A DNA stretch of 64,000 nucleotides from Pullulanibacillus pueri (GCF_014639255.1 NZ_BMFV01000006.1:90947-154946), one strand, 5' to 3'. Shown: positions 51,058-60,238, counted from the stretch's first letter. Program-made: numbers and translations. Notes: generated from the letters alone by a model not told the origin.

Positions 51058-52218
51058 TCACCGTAATCCTTCACGACTCTTTTTTCTAAAACGCCCCAAG
51101 ATAAAACCGAAGAACGCCATACCGCTACTTATATATAATAGTGAAGTAAATCCAACGTGGTTTAACAGGGTTCCTCCAATGTAGGATCCTAGCGTAATTC
51201 CAGCGTACATCGCGGTATTATTCCATGCCATAATACTTCCTCTGCTTTCATGATATTCCTCTGCCAAGCGGGCCTGATAAGAAGCAAAGCCTGCATAACC
51301 AACGAATGCCCATAGATAAAGGAAGATGAAAACCAACCAAGACTTTGTAAAGATAAGCCCTAAACTAAGAAGAGCTACAAAAAGTAAAAGCAAGCACGTA
51401 TTTGAAACCCGTATAGCTCCAAAGCGATCGGTTAACCAACCGCTTGATAAACTCCCAGTGACTGCTCCTAATCCATAAAAAGAGACAGCCCATGCCATTT
51501 GAGATGATGTGAAGTGATTTTCCTCATATAGTCCTGTTCCCAGATAGACATAAACAGCATACATGGCAATAGCCCAAATGGCTGTAACACTTACGGCGAC
51601 ATAGATGCCAGGTATCCTCGTCCCTTTTGTCCTTTTTAAAGCATTGGAAATCGGGCTAACTGTCTTCCATACCCAACCATTAACGCCCATCATAACCATT
51701 CCTATAGCGGCCAAGATTAAAAACACACTCCGCCAGCCAAAAAACTGTTCTAGAATTGTCCCCATTGGCGCTCCTAAGCATAAGGCCGTAAGATGACCGG
51801 AAATGACAACTGCCAGCCAGGAACCACGTCGCTTAGGTGGAGCAATATCACTAATAATGGCATAAATCAAAGGTGTGACGGCCGCTACCGAGATTCCGGC
51901 TAAGAGTCTACTGAGCATGAGCCATGTAAAAGAAGGAGATAAGGCCGTCAAACCATTTGCCAATGAAAATAGGAAAAGCCCGAGGACAATACAAAAACGC
52001 CTGCCACTCTTTTCAGAAAGCCAACCCATAATTGGAGCACACACAGCGTAAGTGATTGAAAAGACAGTGACCATCCATCCCGTTGACGCTATAGACATCT
52101 TTACGTCGGAGGCAATGAAAGGTAGCAGTGGTGAGACGACGAACAAATCTGTCCCGATGAGGAATAAGGTTAACCACCCAATGAAAAGACGCCCCTTTCC
52201 TTCCTTTAATGTTGCCAC
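51058..52218 (-). CDS. MFS transporter, DHA1 drug:H+ antiporter family
   Basis: This 386-aa transporter has 12 helices. Motif A is GWLSEKSGRRFCIVLG (about 64-79) and antiporter motif C-like GHLTALCLGAPMGTIL is in helix 5 (about 140-155). The helix 1 segment LFLIGTDLFVVSPLLPFIA fits the AraJ/YdhL-like exporters of Bacillus. The start is GTG 52218 after a GGGTGGGGG site. The pathway is unknown; drug or metabolite export is probable. Upstream (52219-52889) lies a long non-coding region with repeats B and A. Confidence 0.85.
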   Translation of the reverse strand: MATLKEGKGRLFIGWLTLFLIGTDLFVVSPLLPFIASDVKMSIASTGWMVTVFSITYAVCAPIMGWLSEKSGRRFCIVLGLFLFSLANGLTALSPSFTWLMLSRLLAGISVAAVTPLIYAIISDIAPPKRRGSWLAVVISGHLTALCLGAPMGTILEQFFGWRSVFLILAAIGMVMMGVNGWVWKTVSPISNALKRTKGTRIPGIYVAVSVTAIWAIAMYAVYVYLGTGLYEENHFTSSQMAWAVSFYGLGAVTGSLSSGWLTDRFGAIRVSNTCLLLLFVALLSLGLIFTKSWLVFIFLYLWAFVGYAGFASYQARLAEEYHESRGSIMAWNNTAMYAGITLGSYIGGTLLNHVGFTSLLYISSGMAFFGFILGRFRKKSREGLR

Positions 52219-52282
52219 AGCTATTCCCCCACCCGTTTCAAATTTCTTAGCCTATTCATATGCAAGAAAAGGAATAACGTGT

Positions 52283-52392
52283 ATTAGAAAACTTGGCTTA
52301 TACTTCATCGTTTCACTAAGCACACCCTGATGTTCAGGATCCGCCTTCACACATTAAGTCAATCGCTAAGCCTTAGTTGCACTTATAAGGTC
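52283..52392 (+). repeat. Dispersed repeat family B, copy 3
   Basis: It contains ATTAGAAAACTTGGCTTA, TTTCACTAAGCACACCCTGA, TTCACACATTAA and GTTGCACTTATAAGGTC in the family order. It is followed after about 100 bp by a family A copy, the same B-A order and orientation as the unit at 1144-1574 (which is inverted). Confidence 0.7.
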
Positions 52393-52489
52393 AACCCCTA
52401 AGTTATTAGAAAAACCGGGCGAAATGCATGCCCGGTCCTCATTCAGTTGGGCATTAAAAATCTTTTTTACCAAAATGCTTCGTCAGTAT

Positions 52490-52780
52490 CAAGTGGATTG
52501 GAGCGGAAGACGCGAGACTCCTTCGGGAACAGCAACGAGCGTTACTTCACGAGTGAACTTCGAGTTGTTCCGAGAAAGCTGACGACGAAGCGATACGAGT
52601 AGACGCAGGAACAGGTGACTTTTAATCATAAATACTTTGGAACTCCATTCATCCATTCCAAAATGAGCTGAGGCCACTAAGGACGATCGGCTAAAAACGT
52701 CACGTCCTGTGACAACGCCGACCCTACCCACTTCGTGTGGGCATGAGGAAAGCGAGCGTTCTGAAGCGTAAATCCACACC
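52490..52780 (+). repeat. Dispersed repeat family A, copy 4 (long form)
   Basis: It starts AGTGGATTGGAGCGGAAGAC and ends GCGTAAATCCAC (inverted GTGGATT ends). Inside, GCGAGACTCCTTCGGGAACA, CTGAGGCCACTAAGGACGAT, CACGTCCTGTG and GAGGAAAGCGAGCGTTCTGA match copy 1 in reverse complement. A segment of about 120 bp (52545-52665) is unrelated to copy 2, which explains the length difference. Confidence 0.75.
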
Positions 52781-52822
52781 TTCCTGATGACCAGAATTTT
52801 ATACATTCTTATATTTAAATAA

Positions 52823-52855
52823 AAGAAGCGCCTCTCGGTAAGAGAAACACTTCTT
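52823..52855 (-). terminator. Terminator of the CynX-type MFS gene
   Basis: Imperfect stem AGAAGcgccTCTC / GAGAaacaCTTCT. On the minus strand it is followed by TTTTATTTAAAT. Confidence 0.7.
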
Positions 52856-52889
52856 CCTGCTATAAAAATATAAAACTTTTAAAACTACA

Positions 52890-54071
52890 TTAGTTACTCT
52901 CAGACTGCTGATGTTGCTTTCGAGGTACCGCCACACATTGAACGCATATCATAATCAAAATAATAATGATGAGACCAATGACAGCAGAGAAAAAGCTTCC
53001 CGTAGCGTCCTGTATCCATCCCAATATAATCGGTCCTAGCGCTCCAATCACATAGCCAACGGCCTGAGCCATCGCTGACCAAGAAGCCGCTTCTTGTCCA
53101 TTTGTTGTGGCATCAATCGGAAGTAAGAGGTTAAGCGAAAACAACGCTCCTGCCCCAATTCCAATCAATGCTGCCGCGATGATGGGCTGAATGGAAAGCA
53201 AAATCATAACAAATCCAACAATCTCTATAACGGATGAAATCAGTAACCACAACAAACGCGAAGGTAATCTTTTAAGTAATAATGGCAGCAATAAACTCAC
53301 TGGAATCTGTATAAAGGCAAAAAGAGTCAAAGCATTCCCCGCATAAATTTTACTGTAGCCTAAACCTTGAATAATCGGAGGCAGCCAAGCCGTGACAGAG
53401 TAAAAGATCATCGCCATTAGGCCAAAGGATAACGTTAATAACCAAGCTTTTTTGTTTCCCCAAGGGAGTTTTGAAGACTGTGATAATGAAGCCTTCCCCG
53501 TTCCCTTCTCTCTGTGTCTTAGGACGAAAAACCACCAAATAGGCAGAGCAATGAAAGCGAGAAGCGCCCAAATGCCTAAAGCGCCTTTCCAAGAGCCAAA
53601 GCCATTTTCTAATGGCACTGATAGTCCTGATGCCAATGCAGCCCCAAGCGTCAAGGCAACCGTATAGACACTAATCATCGTTGGCACTTGATGGGGAAAA
53701 TAACGTTTAATAAAACCCGGGAGTAGCGGTCCCATAGCCGCAATACCCAGTCCCGCTAAAAAGGCCGTGATTAACAAAAATGTAGTCGAAGTCGTAAAGA
53801 ATCTTAAAATCGTGCCAATCCCTATGACGAATAAGGACCATCCTAGCACCCGTTCAATACCCCAGCGACTCCCTAACTTCACAGCTACAGGAGAAAAAAT
53901 CCCCATACATAAGACTGGAATAGTTGTGAGCAGGCTTGCAACAGAAGCGCTCATGCCTAAGTCCTTTTGCAGCGCCTGTAATAATGGCCCAATCGAATTA
54001 ATCGCCGGGCGCAAGTTTAAAGCAGCAAAAAATAAAGCCATGACCAAAAAGATCGTTATCGGTTTCTTCAT
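52890..54071 (-). CDS. MFS transporter, CynX/NimT family
   Basis: This 393-aa transporter has 12 helices. The N-terminus FFAALNLRPAINSIGPLLQA is the hallmark of the CynX/NimT (cyanate/2-nitroimidazole) MFS branch. Motif A is weak (VAVKLGSRWGIERVLG), as usual in this branch. Characterised members export or import small anions or nitro compounds, but most are uncharacterised, so the substrate is open. ATG with GAGAGAAGAG upstream. Single gene with terminator. Confidence 0.88.
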   Translation of the reverse strand: MKKPITIFLVMALFFAALNLRPAINSIGPLLQALQKDLGMSASVASLLTTIPVLCMGIFSPVAVKLGSRWGIERVLGWSLFVIGIGTILRFFTTSTTFLLITAFLAGLGIAAMGPLLPGFIKRYFPHQVPTMISVYTVALTLGAALASGLSVPLENGFGSWKGALGIWALLAFIALPIWWFFVLRHREKGTGKASLSQSSKLPWGNKKAWLLTLSFGLMAMIFYSVTAWLPPIIQGLGYSKIYAGNALTLFAFIQIPVSLLLPLLLKRLPSRLLWLLISSVIEIVGFVMILLSIQPIIAAALIGIGAGALFSLNLLLPIDATTNGQEAASWSAMAQAVGYVIGALGPIILGWIQDATGSFFSAVIGLIIIILIMICVQCVAVPRKQHQQSESN

Positions 54072-54421
54072 CTCTTCTCTCTTTCCCCTTATGCATATTT
54101 ATATGTCTGCAAGCAGGACTCCCCTTCCCCTCTTTCAAGAACATGTCTCAAAAATGAGAAGCAGGGAGAATCCACGAACTTTTTAATGAACCCTTACATT
54201 CTAGACTGAATAATAGTAAAGCCGCAAGCATTACGGACTATACCTATAGAAAGGGTTGGCATTCTGACTTTTGTCGATAGTTACTAAATGGTCATCCCCC
54301 ACAAACCTAACCACAATAAAAAAAGCCGCAAAAAGACCCGTTTCGATCCGTCACGACTTCTAGTAAAAATTAAACTCATAAGTGAGTCACTATCTGTTCC
54401 CTTTGATGTCAGTAACATCCA
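54072..54421. other. Intergenic stretch, no gene seen
   Basis: 350 bp with no supported open frame. There is no convincing terminator for the downstream-ending 141-aa protein gene and no member of the repeat families. Confidence 0.45.
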
Positions 54422-54847
54422 TTAATTTATGATAACTGAAGGCGCCTTCCTTTTTGTGCGAAAAGCAATGACAAACCACAGGATATTAATGACACTCGCA
54501 ATCACACTGATAACCAATACCCCTATTAATTGCGAAAAATTATGTTGCACTAAACCGATGAACACTGCAGATGAAGCAATGGCAAGAAAAGTGAACATGC
54601 CGATACCACATAAAACAGCGAGAACATACTTCATCCATTTAACCCCTATACTATAAATAAATAGGGGGATAGCATAGCACACAAGCCCGATCCCAATCGC
54701 TGCCCACATGCCAACCGAACCCAATGTATTGGCATGGTTACCCATTTCCGATAAAGGTGACATTGAATTGACAACGAGTAGTACACAAAACACTAAAGCT
54801 GAAAGCAGCGTCATTCCCACGATCTTGCTTTTACTTTCCAAAGCCAT
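54422..54847 (-). CDS. DUF5391-like four-helix membrane protein
   Basis: This 141-aa protein has four membrane helices and short polar ends. The pattern KIVGMTLLSALVFCVLLVVN, SPLSEMG..ANTLGSVGMWAA and YAIPLFIYSIGVKWMKYVLA resembles the DUF5391 family found in Bacillus. Function unknown. The ATG lies directly after AAAGGGAGGG; a TTG two codons later has better spacing and may be the real start. It stands alone. Confidence 0.6.
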   Translation of the reverse strand: MALESKSKIVGMTLLSALVFCVLLVVNSMSPLSEMGNHANTLGSVGMWAAIGIGLVCYAIPLFIYSIGVKWMKYVLAVLCGIGMFTFLAIASSAVFIGLVQHNFSQLIGVLVISVIASVINILWFVIAFRTKRKAPSVIIN

Positions 54848-54952
54848 CCCTCCCTTTCAACAAAGATAGTGACTCAACCACACATTTCTGAATTTTATTT
54901 CCATTAAATACATACTAACAAAAAATTATAACTATTCATACCTCAGAAATAT

Positions 54953-54993
54953 AAAAGGGACTTGATCCAATGTTCATATTTAGGTCCCCTTAT
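54953..54993 (-). terminator. Terminator of the GNAT gene ending at 55032
   Basis: Stem AAAGGGAC / GGTCCCCTT. On the minus strand it is followed by TTTTATATTTC. Confidence 0.65.
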
Positions 54994-55031
54994 TTTTACA
55001 TAATCACCTCAGATATTTCTCCTAAATCCCA

Positions 55032-55487
55032 TCACAATTCCTTTGTCATAAACATACTATTGGGGTCTTCAGTATAATCCGAAAAGGGCGCGCAATAGCG
55101 AAAACCTAATGTTGTATACAGTCTTCGAGCAGGCTCGAAAGCTGCCATTGATCCTGTTTCTAAGCTGAGACGCTTATAGCCACGCCTTTTTGCCTCTTCA
55201 ATGATATGAAGTAGCAATCGATTAGCAACACCTTTCCTGAGATGTGTTGAAGAGGTTCGCATCGATTTAATCTCGCCATGCTGACTGTCAAGCTCTTTAA
55301 GAGCGCCACAACCGACAAGTTCCTCTCCCTCCCACACACTCCAAAAGGTGATTTCTGGTCGGCGCAAGGCTTCAAGGTCAAGCGCATGGATACTTTCTGG
55401 GGGAGAATGCAAAGCCATACTCTGAAGATGTTCACTTAATAACGCAGCCACTTCAGGTCCAGACAAATCATCGACTTTAATTTTCAT
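55032..55487 (-). CDS. GNAT-family N-acetyltransferase (ElaA/YsnE-like)
   Basis: This 151-aa acetyltransferase has motif A as MRTSSTHLRKGVANRLLLHIIEEA, where the Q/R-x-x-G-x-G/A loop is LRKGVA (about 88-93). Motif B is RLSLETGSMAAFEPARRLYTTLGF. The end CAPFSDYTEDPNSMFMTKEL is typical of the Bacillus YsnE-like group. ATG 55487 follows GAGGTGAAG. Small-molecule substrate unknown, although members of this group have been linked to aromatic or IAA-related metabolism. Confidence 0.82.
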   Translation of the reverse strand: MKIKVDDLSGPEVAALLSEHLQSMALHSPPESIHALDLEALRRPEITFWSVWEGEELVGCGALKELDSQHGEIKSMRTSSTHLRKGVANRLLLHIIEEAKRRGYKRLSLETGSMAAFEPARRLYTTLGFRYCAPFSDYTEDPNSMFMTKEL

Positions 55488-55741
55488 CACTTCACCTCTT
55501 GAGTTTCAAATTTTTCATTCTTCGGATTGAGAGCGTCTTGATTTTACAGTACTAGAAGTTCAACTTACTCTGACTGTAGAAGTAATGTCTGTAAGCCCTC
55601 GCCCTTGCTTTTTTAATATATTACCATTTTTCAGAGATTCCCTCTGGCTAAAGTTATAATTAAAAGACTATGACAAAAATCATTATTAGATTAAAAGAAC
55701 ATGGACAGGCGATTTGGGAATATAGAGTATTATTTTAAACA

Positions 55742-55778
55742 TGCATTGTAATACAATGCACGTTGTTATACAATGCAT
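55742..55778 (+). promoter_or_regulatory. PadR operator overlapping its promoter
   Basis: A perfect palindrome TGCATTGT-AAT-ACAATGCA (55742-55760) is followed by a second half-matching dyad TTGT-TAT-ACAATGCA ending at 55777. Inside these, -35 TTGTAA (55746-55751), 17-bp spacer, -10 TACAAT (55769-55774) form a promoter. PadR proteins bind ATGTA..TACAT-type dyads, so autorepression is very likely. Confidence 0.75.
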
Positions 55779-55803
55779 AGAGACCTAATTGGAGGAAAAA
55801 CGT

Positions 55804-56130
55804 ATGGACAGAGAACGACTCAAAGGAAGTATTGAGATTTTATTACTTTCTTTATTACTTGAACAAGACTCCTATGGTTACGACATGACAAAAAAATTAA
55901 GAGTCTTAAGCGATGACTCCTACCGTATGAATGAAGAAACGCTCTATCCAGCTTTAAAGCGATTAGAAAACAAGGAATGTGTGACTTCTTATTGGAGTGA
56001 GGAAAAGGAAGGTCAGCGTCGAAAATACTACTCAATTACGGAGCATGGGAAAAAGGTTCTTAATGATAAGCTAAATCATTGGAGACAGATCAATCGACTC
56101 ATTGACAAGACATTGGGGGGAGCCACGTGA
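55804..56130 (+). CDS. PadR-family transcriptional repressor
   Basis: This 108-aa protein is a PadR-s1 type winged helix. It shows LKGSIEILLLSLLLEQDSYG, the recognition-helix region MNEETLYPALKRLENKECVT and the wing EGQRRKYYSITEHGKK, then a short C-terminal dimerisation helix. ATG 55804 sits after GGAGGA; an in-frame TTG at 55789 is inside the ribosome site. It overlaps the next gene by 4 bp (GTGA), forming the common PadR plus permease-prefix operon whose membrane product is thought to respond to envelope stress. Confidence 0.93.
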   Translation: MDRERLKGSIEILLLSLLLEQDSYGYDMTKKLRVLSDDSYRMNEETLYPALKRLENKECVTSYWSEEKEGQRRKYYSITEHGKKVLNDKLNHWRQINRLIDKTLGGAT

Positions 56131-56780
56131 AGGATATTGATCTTTATGTCAACGAAATTGTTGCAGACTTACCCATTGGGGAGCTTGAGAAAGAAGAGCT
56201 CAAAGAAGAGCTTTCCTTACATCTTCATGAACATGTCAAGGAACTCATGATTAAAGGCTATTCGAACGAAGAAGCTATGGAGAATGCCATCCAGTCTTTC
56301 GGCAATGTACGGGCACTGAATTGGCAAATGAAAAAGGCTGTGTTCCCTTATTATAAAACCATGAGATATCTTTGGAACGCTATTTTTGTCACGGCTTGCA
56401 TTTGGACGATTGCCTACTATGATAATACATTTTACCATCGAGAAATGGGCAATTTTTTTCAAGAGGGAGGCATCGAGGTTTTTGTTATCATCGCGACCAT
56501 TACTGGCGTATTTGAATTGGCCTATGAAGCTATTAAAAAGGAATTTAACATTAAATGGTTGACCAATCCATGGTGTTTCTTTTTATTACCCTCTTTTTTT
56601 ATTTCCGGGCTATTGTCCATCTCCTTCTTTCAAAACCCAGAAAAATATGCCGATGGGTTTTGGATTGATTTATTTGTGATGCCCATTGGTGCACTTGCTC
56701 ATCTTACCTCTAGACAGCTTTTTACATTGATTTTTGTTCAACAGAGCAAAAGGAGACACGGCGGCAGACACCACATTTGA
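56127..56780 (+). CDS. HAAS (permease-prefix) domain membrane protein
   Basis: This 217-aa protein has an N-terminal HAAS/permease-prefix domain of three helices (about 1-75; ELEKEELKEELSLHLHEHVK and YSNEEAMENAIQSFGN). Four hydrophobic segments follow (about 85-205). GTG start overlaps the PadR stop by 4 bp, so translation is coupled. Such proteins are typically cotranscribed with PadR regulators in Bacillales. The biochemical role is unknown. The protein ends in a basic His/Arg-rich tail. Confidence 0.8.
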   Translation: MKDIDLYVNEIVADLPIGELEKEELKEELSLHLHEHVKELMIKGYSNEEAMENAIQSFGNVRALNWQMKKAVFPYYKTMRYLWNAIFVTACIWTIAYYDNTFYHREMGNFFQEGGIEVFVIIATITGVFELAYEAIKKEFNIKWLTNPWCFFLLPSFFISGLLSISFFQNPEKYADGFWIDLFVMPIGALAHLTSRQLFTLIFVQQSKRRHGGRHHI

Positions 56781-56805
56781 TGAACACAAAGGCCTTCTCT
56801 TTTTA

Positions 56806-56831
56806 GGGCGAAGGAGTAGCTTCCCTCGCCC
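56806..56831. terminator. Hairpin between convergent genes
   Basis: Arms GGGCGA (56806-56811) / TCGCCC (56826-56831) with inner GG/CC pairs. No T run on either strand, so function is a guess from position. Confidence 0.45.
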
Positions 56832-56839
56832 GATCATCA

Positions 56840-57520
56840 CTACCAGAGCAATGCTTTGAATGCAAATACAATCACTGGGATCAATAATGAAGGCAAAAGG
56901 TTTAGCGTTTTAAATTTTTTAATGCCTAAAATACTCAATCCAGTACTTAAGATCAGTATGCCTCCAATGATAGAAAGCTCGGTCAGCAAGTCTTCCGTCA
57001 TAACATTCGCCATCGTATCAGCTGTTATATAGAAAAAGCCCTGCCACAAAAATAAGACGAGTGCAGAGGCGGCAATGCCTATCCCAAAGGATGAGGCTAA
57101 TACCATTGAAGTCACACCATCTAATATGGCATTCGTAAATAAGTAGGTTTCATTCCCTTTTAAGGCACTTTCAATAGGACCTAAGATTGACAACGTCCCC
57201 ACACAAAATAACAAGATAGCGGTCGATAACCCTTCTGCCAAATGACTTTTTGAAAATCTACCGACCAGCTGTTGAAATCTTTTCTCTAGATTAATCCATT
57301 CCCCAGCCACTCCCCCAACGGCCAAACTTATAATAAAAAGTACGGGATAATGACTTGACGGTAAATACTGCACAACGGAACTGATACCTAAAGCGGCCGC
57401 TGCTAAGCCCATGGCCTGCATTAATATGTCTTGATAATTTTTCTTTAGCCCTTTTTTGAAAATACTTCCAATCGTACTGCCAACCAAAATGGTTAGGCAA
57501 TTAAAAACAGTTCCTATCAC
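56840..57520 (-). CDS. DUF554-family membrane protein
   Basis: This 226-aa protein has seven or so membrane helices. It begins VIGTVFNCLTILVGSTIGSI (GTG start), the usual beginning of DUF554 (YdfK/YqgA-like) proteins, with GGVAGEWINLEKRF and the repeated GPIESALKG...LFTNAILDGVTSM segment. Start 57520 is chosen because GAGGAGAG lies 8 bases before it and the family begins here; the frame opens 34 codons earlier without homology-like sequence. Transport or channel function is suspected for the family but unproven. Confidence 0.85.
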   Translation of the reverse strand: MIGTVFNCLTILVGSTIGSIFKKGLKKNYQDILMQAMGLAAAALGISSVVQYLPSSHYPVLFIISLAVGGVAGEWINLEKRFQQLVGRFSKSHLAEGLSTAILLFCVGTLSILGPIESALKGNETYLFTNAILDGVTSMVLASSFGIGIAASALVLFLWQGFFYITADTMANVMTEDLLTELSIIGGILILSTGLSILGIKKFKTLNLLPSLLIPVIVFAFKALLW

Positions 57521-57627
57521 TTTCGTCTCTCCTCTAATGCTCATCCAAACCTCTACAAAATCCATCTGTAAAATTGAATCAGATTTTTCTTTTAAATACT
57601 CTGTCTCATCGTTATCCATCAAGCCTA

Positions 57628-58152
57628 TTATTTCTTCAATATACCGAGGTACTCAATCCAAGGTCCAACATCCGTCCTATACCTCTCAGCCATTACCCGC
57701 ACAATTTGTCTTATATGTGTTAAATCATGAACAACCCAAGCCGAAAGCAATTCTCTTACTCTTACTTGACCAAATGCCGGGTGGCGTCCAGTGAGTCCCA
57801 GATGCACCTCAGGATCAACAAGCTGTTTGAGCCTTGTCATATTTTCTATCCTAAGCGCCTTAAATTCAAGTAACTTCTGTTTGATCGTCCCGTCTTCCTT
57901 TTGGCTTAAATGTGAAAAGCGATCAAAAGGTGGGAAGACCTTGCTCTCACCTTCCTCAAGGATAAAAGCGAGCCTCGGCATCCAGTTTGTCTTCTCCCCT
58001 TCAATGAGATGGTCAATGACTTCAGTCACATTCCAAGTCCCATCTCCTTCGTTAGATTGCAGCCATGCCTCTGATAATCCCGTTAAAAAAGTGCTCAATG
58101 TCTGTGGTGTCCGTTCCAAAACTTCAATAGCTTCATTCATATTAAAATTCAT
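57628..58152 (-). CDS. DinB/YfiT-like metal-binding protein
   Basis: This 174-aa four-helix-bundle protein of the DinB_2 superfamily has the three metal-ligand histidines in [11 protein letters not shown] (about 47) and [11 protein letters not shown] (about 137 and 141). Related Bacillus proteins include thiol-S-transferases that use bacillithiol, which would make this a cytoplasmic detoxification enzyme. That is family inference. ATG 58152 follows GGGGGC. The next gene downstream is DUF554, which begins within 110 bp. Confidence 0.82.
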   Translation of the reverse strand: MNFNMNEAIEVLERTPQTLSTFLTGLSEAWLQSNEGDGTWNVTEVIDHLIEGEKTNWMPRLAFILEEGESKVFPPFDRFSHLSQKEDGTIKQKLLEFKALRIENMTRLKQLVDPEVHLGLTGRHPAFGQVRVRELLSAWVVHDLTHIRQIVRVMAERYRTDVGPWIEYLGILKK

Positions 58153-58384
58153 CACACGCCCCCTTTTCGTAACATTGTCATTCTTTCATACTTACTTTCT
58201 TTTAACTGGCTCGAGTTCCCCTCTACCTAAACTTTAGTCAAAAGACTTCCAGTCAAATGCTTTTTTTGTTTAATGGTGTCACCCAAAACTTTTTATGCGT
58301 GCTGACGAATACCTTTAATTACCTAGTCTTTTTGAAAAGAGACAGAAACTTAAAATTCAAAGGAAAAGGGAGTTCTGCATTAAC

Positions 58385-59617
58385 ATGAGTCCAAGAACAC
58401 GCAATGGTTTAATTCTCGCAACCATTATGGTTCCAATCCTTATGTTGATCATCGGCATGGGGTTTAAGTTTAGGTCCCTTGCCTCCCCTCAAAGCAATAA
58501 GTGGGTAAGTGCTTGGTATGCTTCTCCCCAGAAGCCGCTTGAGGACGGGATATCTCATAATGGCATTCACCAACAAACGATCCGCATGGTTGTCCAGCCA
58601 CATATGGATGGAAATAAACTCCGCATTCATCTTTCCAATGCCTTTGGAACAAGGGCTGTCACCTTTAAACAAGTCGATGTTGCCCTTACGACTAGCGGAG
58701 CGAAAACAAACTCTGGTTCCCATCAGAGTGTGACATTTAAAGGCAAGAAAGCTATCACGATTTCAAAGGGAGACACCGACGTCAGTGATCCCATTTCTAT
58801 GAAGGTTAAAAGTAATGATAATTTAACTGTGAGCCTTTATGTTCAGGATTCTGGACCTGTGACCTGGCACCGTTTTTCTATGCAGAGAAGTTACCTTGCC
58901 AACGGTAATCATGTCACGGATAATGACAAAAAAGCTTATCTTACCAGTGAAAATGCGTGGTTTTGGCTCAATGGTATTGATGTTTACACACGATCATCCG
59001 TTAAAGGGACAATAGCAGTCCTCGGTGACTCGATCGCCAACGGCAACCATTCAACTGAAGATACCAATCGTCGCTGGCCTGATGACTTAGCCAGACGACT
59101 CAATACACAAATGCCAATGACTTGGTCTGTCGTGAATGCCGGTCTCTCTGGAAATCGGTTGTTAACCGAAACCCCTGATATCGGAGAAAAACTAGAAGAT
59201 CGTCTCCAACGAGATGCCTTCAATCTCACAGATATTCAGGCTATTATCTTGCATGAAGGCTTGAATGATATCCGCCAACATCCAGACGAAACGAGCGCCG
59301 ATGACATCATTGTCGAAATGAAAAAGATTATTTCACTTGCTCATAAACATCACCTTAAGATATACGGGGCAACACTAGGACCCTATGAGGGCTCCAGCTT
59401 ATACACGTCCAAAGGTGAAAAGACAAGAGCAGCCGTGAATCATTGGATTCGAACGAGTGATGCCTTCGATGGCGTCATTGACTTTGACAAGACGCTAAGA
59501 GACCCTAAAGACCCTCAACGCTATCGCCCAGGGTACCATGCTGAAGATAACTTTCATCCAAACGATAGAGGTTATCAAGCGATGGCCAATGCCATAAAGC
59601 TTTCTTTGTTTAAATGA
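58385..59617 (+). CDS. Secreted/membrane-anchored SGNH (GDSL) hydrolase
   Basis: This 410-aa protein has an N-terminal signal or anchor (LILATIMVPILMLIIGMGF, about 9-27), a beta-rich domain (about 40-200) and an SGNH esterase domain (about 208-408). The four blocks are present: block I AVLGDSIANG (Ser nucleophile, about 215), block II Gly in NAGLSGNRLL, block III Asn in HEGLNDIRQ and block V Asp/His in DNFHPNDRG. It probably removes acyl groups from extracellular carbohydrate or lipid; the accessory domain resembles those of polysaccharide deacetylases/esterases. GGGAG lies 13 bases before the ATG, a rather long spacing. Single gene. Confidence 0.88.
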   Translation: MSPRTRNGLILATIMVPILMLIIGMGFKFRSLASPQSNKWVSAWYASPQKPLEDGISHNGIHQQTIRMVVQPHMDGNKLRIHLSNAFGTRAVTFKQVDVALTTSGAKTNSGSHQSVTFKGKKAITISKGDTDVSDPISMKVKSNDNLTVSLYVQDSGPVTWHRFSMQRSYLANGNHVTDNDKKAYLTSENAWFWLNGIDVYTRSSVKGTIAVLGDSIANGNHSTEDTNRRWPDDLARRLNTQMPMTWSVVNAGLSGNRLLTETPDIGEKLEDRLQRDAFNLTDIQAIILHEGLNDIRQHPDETSADDIIVEMKKIISLAHKHHLKIYGATLGPYEGSSLYTSKGEKTRAAVNHWIRTSDAFDGVIDFDKTLRDPKDPQRYRPGYHAEDNFHPNDRGYQAMANAIKLSLFK

Positions 59618-59623
59618 GACAAA

Positions 59624-59668
59624 GGGACAGGAACGGTGTCCCACCCCTTGGGACACTGTTCCTGTCCC
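59624..59668. repeat. 19-bp-arm palindrome (REP-like or terminator)
   Basis: GGGACAGGAACGGTGTCCC and GGGACACTGTTCCTGTCCC are reverse complements with one mismatch, separated by 7 bases. There is no T run. This GGGACAGG...CCTGTCCC type of palindrome is common between genes in Bacillales. It lies between the convergent SGNH and tag genes and would stop both transcripts. Confidence 0.8.
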
Positions 59669-59677
59669 CACGTCCCG

Positions 59678-60238
59678 CTAGCTGCACTTAGAGCAAATAC
59701 ACTGCTTTATATGATCATTGACAACACCCGTTGCTTGTAAATAGGCATAGATGATGGTTGTTCCTATGAATTTAAAGCCACGCTTTTTTAAATCCTTACT
59801 GATTTGGTCACTTAAGGGGGTATTGGCCGGGACTTGCTGCAAATCACTCCAACAATTAACAATCGGTTCTCCTTGTACATAACCCCATAAGTACGCACTA
59901 AAGCTTCCAAATTCGTCTTGAACCCTTTTGAAGGCCTGCGCATTAGTAATCACAGATTCTAATTTTCTTCGATTGCGAATCAAGCCTTCGTTCTGAATGA
60001 GCTCATCGACTTTTTCGGGAGGGTAATTCGCAATGATATCAACATCAAAACCATCCAATGCGACTCGATAATTTTCACGTTTTTTGAGTACGGTATACCA
60101 ACTCAAACCCGCTTGTGCCCCTTCTAAAATAAGAAATTCAAACAACGTTTGGTCATCATGGACAGGCACTCCCCACTCCTTATCATGATAATCAATGTAT
60201 AGCGGATCTTCATTGACCCAACCACAACGCTCAACCAT
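59678..60238 (-). CDS. tag: DNA-3-methyladenine glycosylase I
   Basis: This 186-aa repair enzyme removes 3-methyladenine from alkylated DNA. It has the N-terminal RCGWVNEDPLYIDYHDKEWG with the zinc Cys and His. Next come the substrate pocket segment LILEGAQAGLSWYTVLKKRE, GFKFIGTTIIYAYLQATG and the C-terminal zinc ligands in HIKQCICSKC. All Tag signatures are intact and the length is standard. The ATG is preceded by AAAGGGGGC. Single gene. Confidence 0.96.
   Translation of the reverse strand: MVERCGWVNEDPLYIDYHDKEWGVPVHDDQTLFEFLILEGAQAGLSWYTVLKKRENYRVALDGFDVDIIANYPPEKVDELIQNEGLIRNRRKLESVITNAQAFKRVQDEFGSFSAYLWGYVQGEPIVNCWSDLQQVPANTPLSDQISKDLKKRGFKFIGTTIIYAYLQATGVVNDHIKQCICSKCS

Noticed and set aside
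52489..52806. 105-codon minus-strand frame
   Set aside because: It coincides with repeat A copy 4 and is not conserved in the other copies.
53767..54186. 139-codon plus-strand frame
   Set aside because: It is antisense to the CynX-type transporter; its composition reflects the opposite strand's hydrophobic codons.
58409..58723. 104-codon minus-strand frame
   Set aside because: It is fully antisense to the SGNH hydrolase and has no ribosome site.
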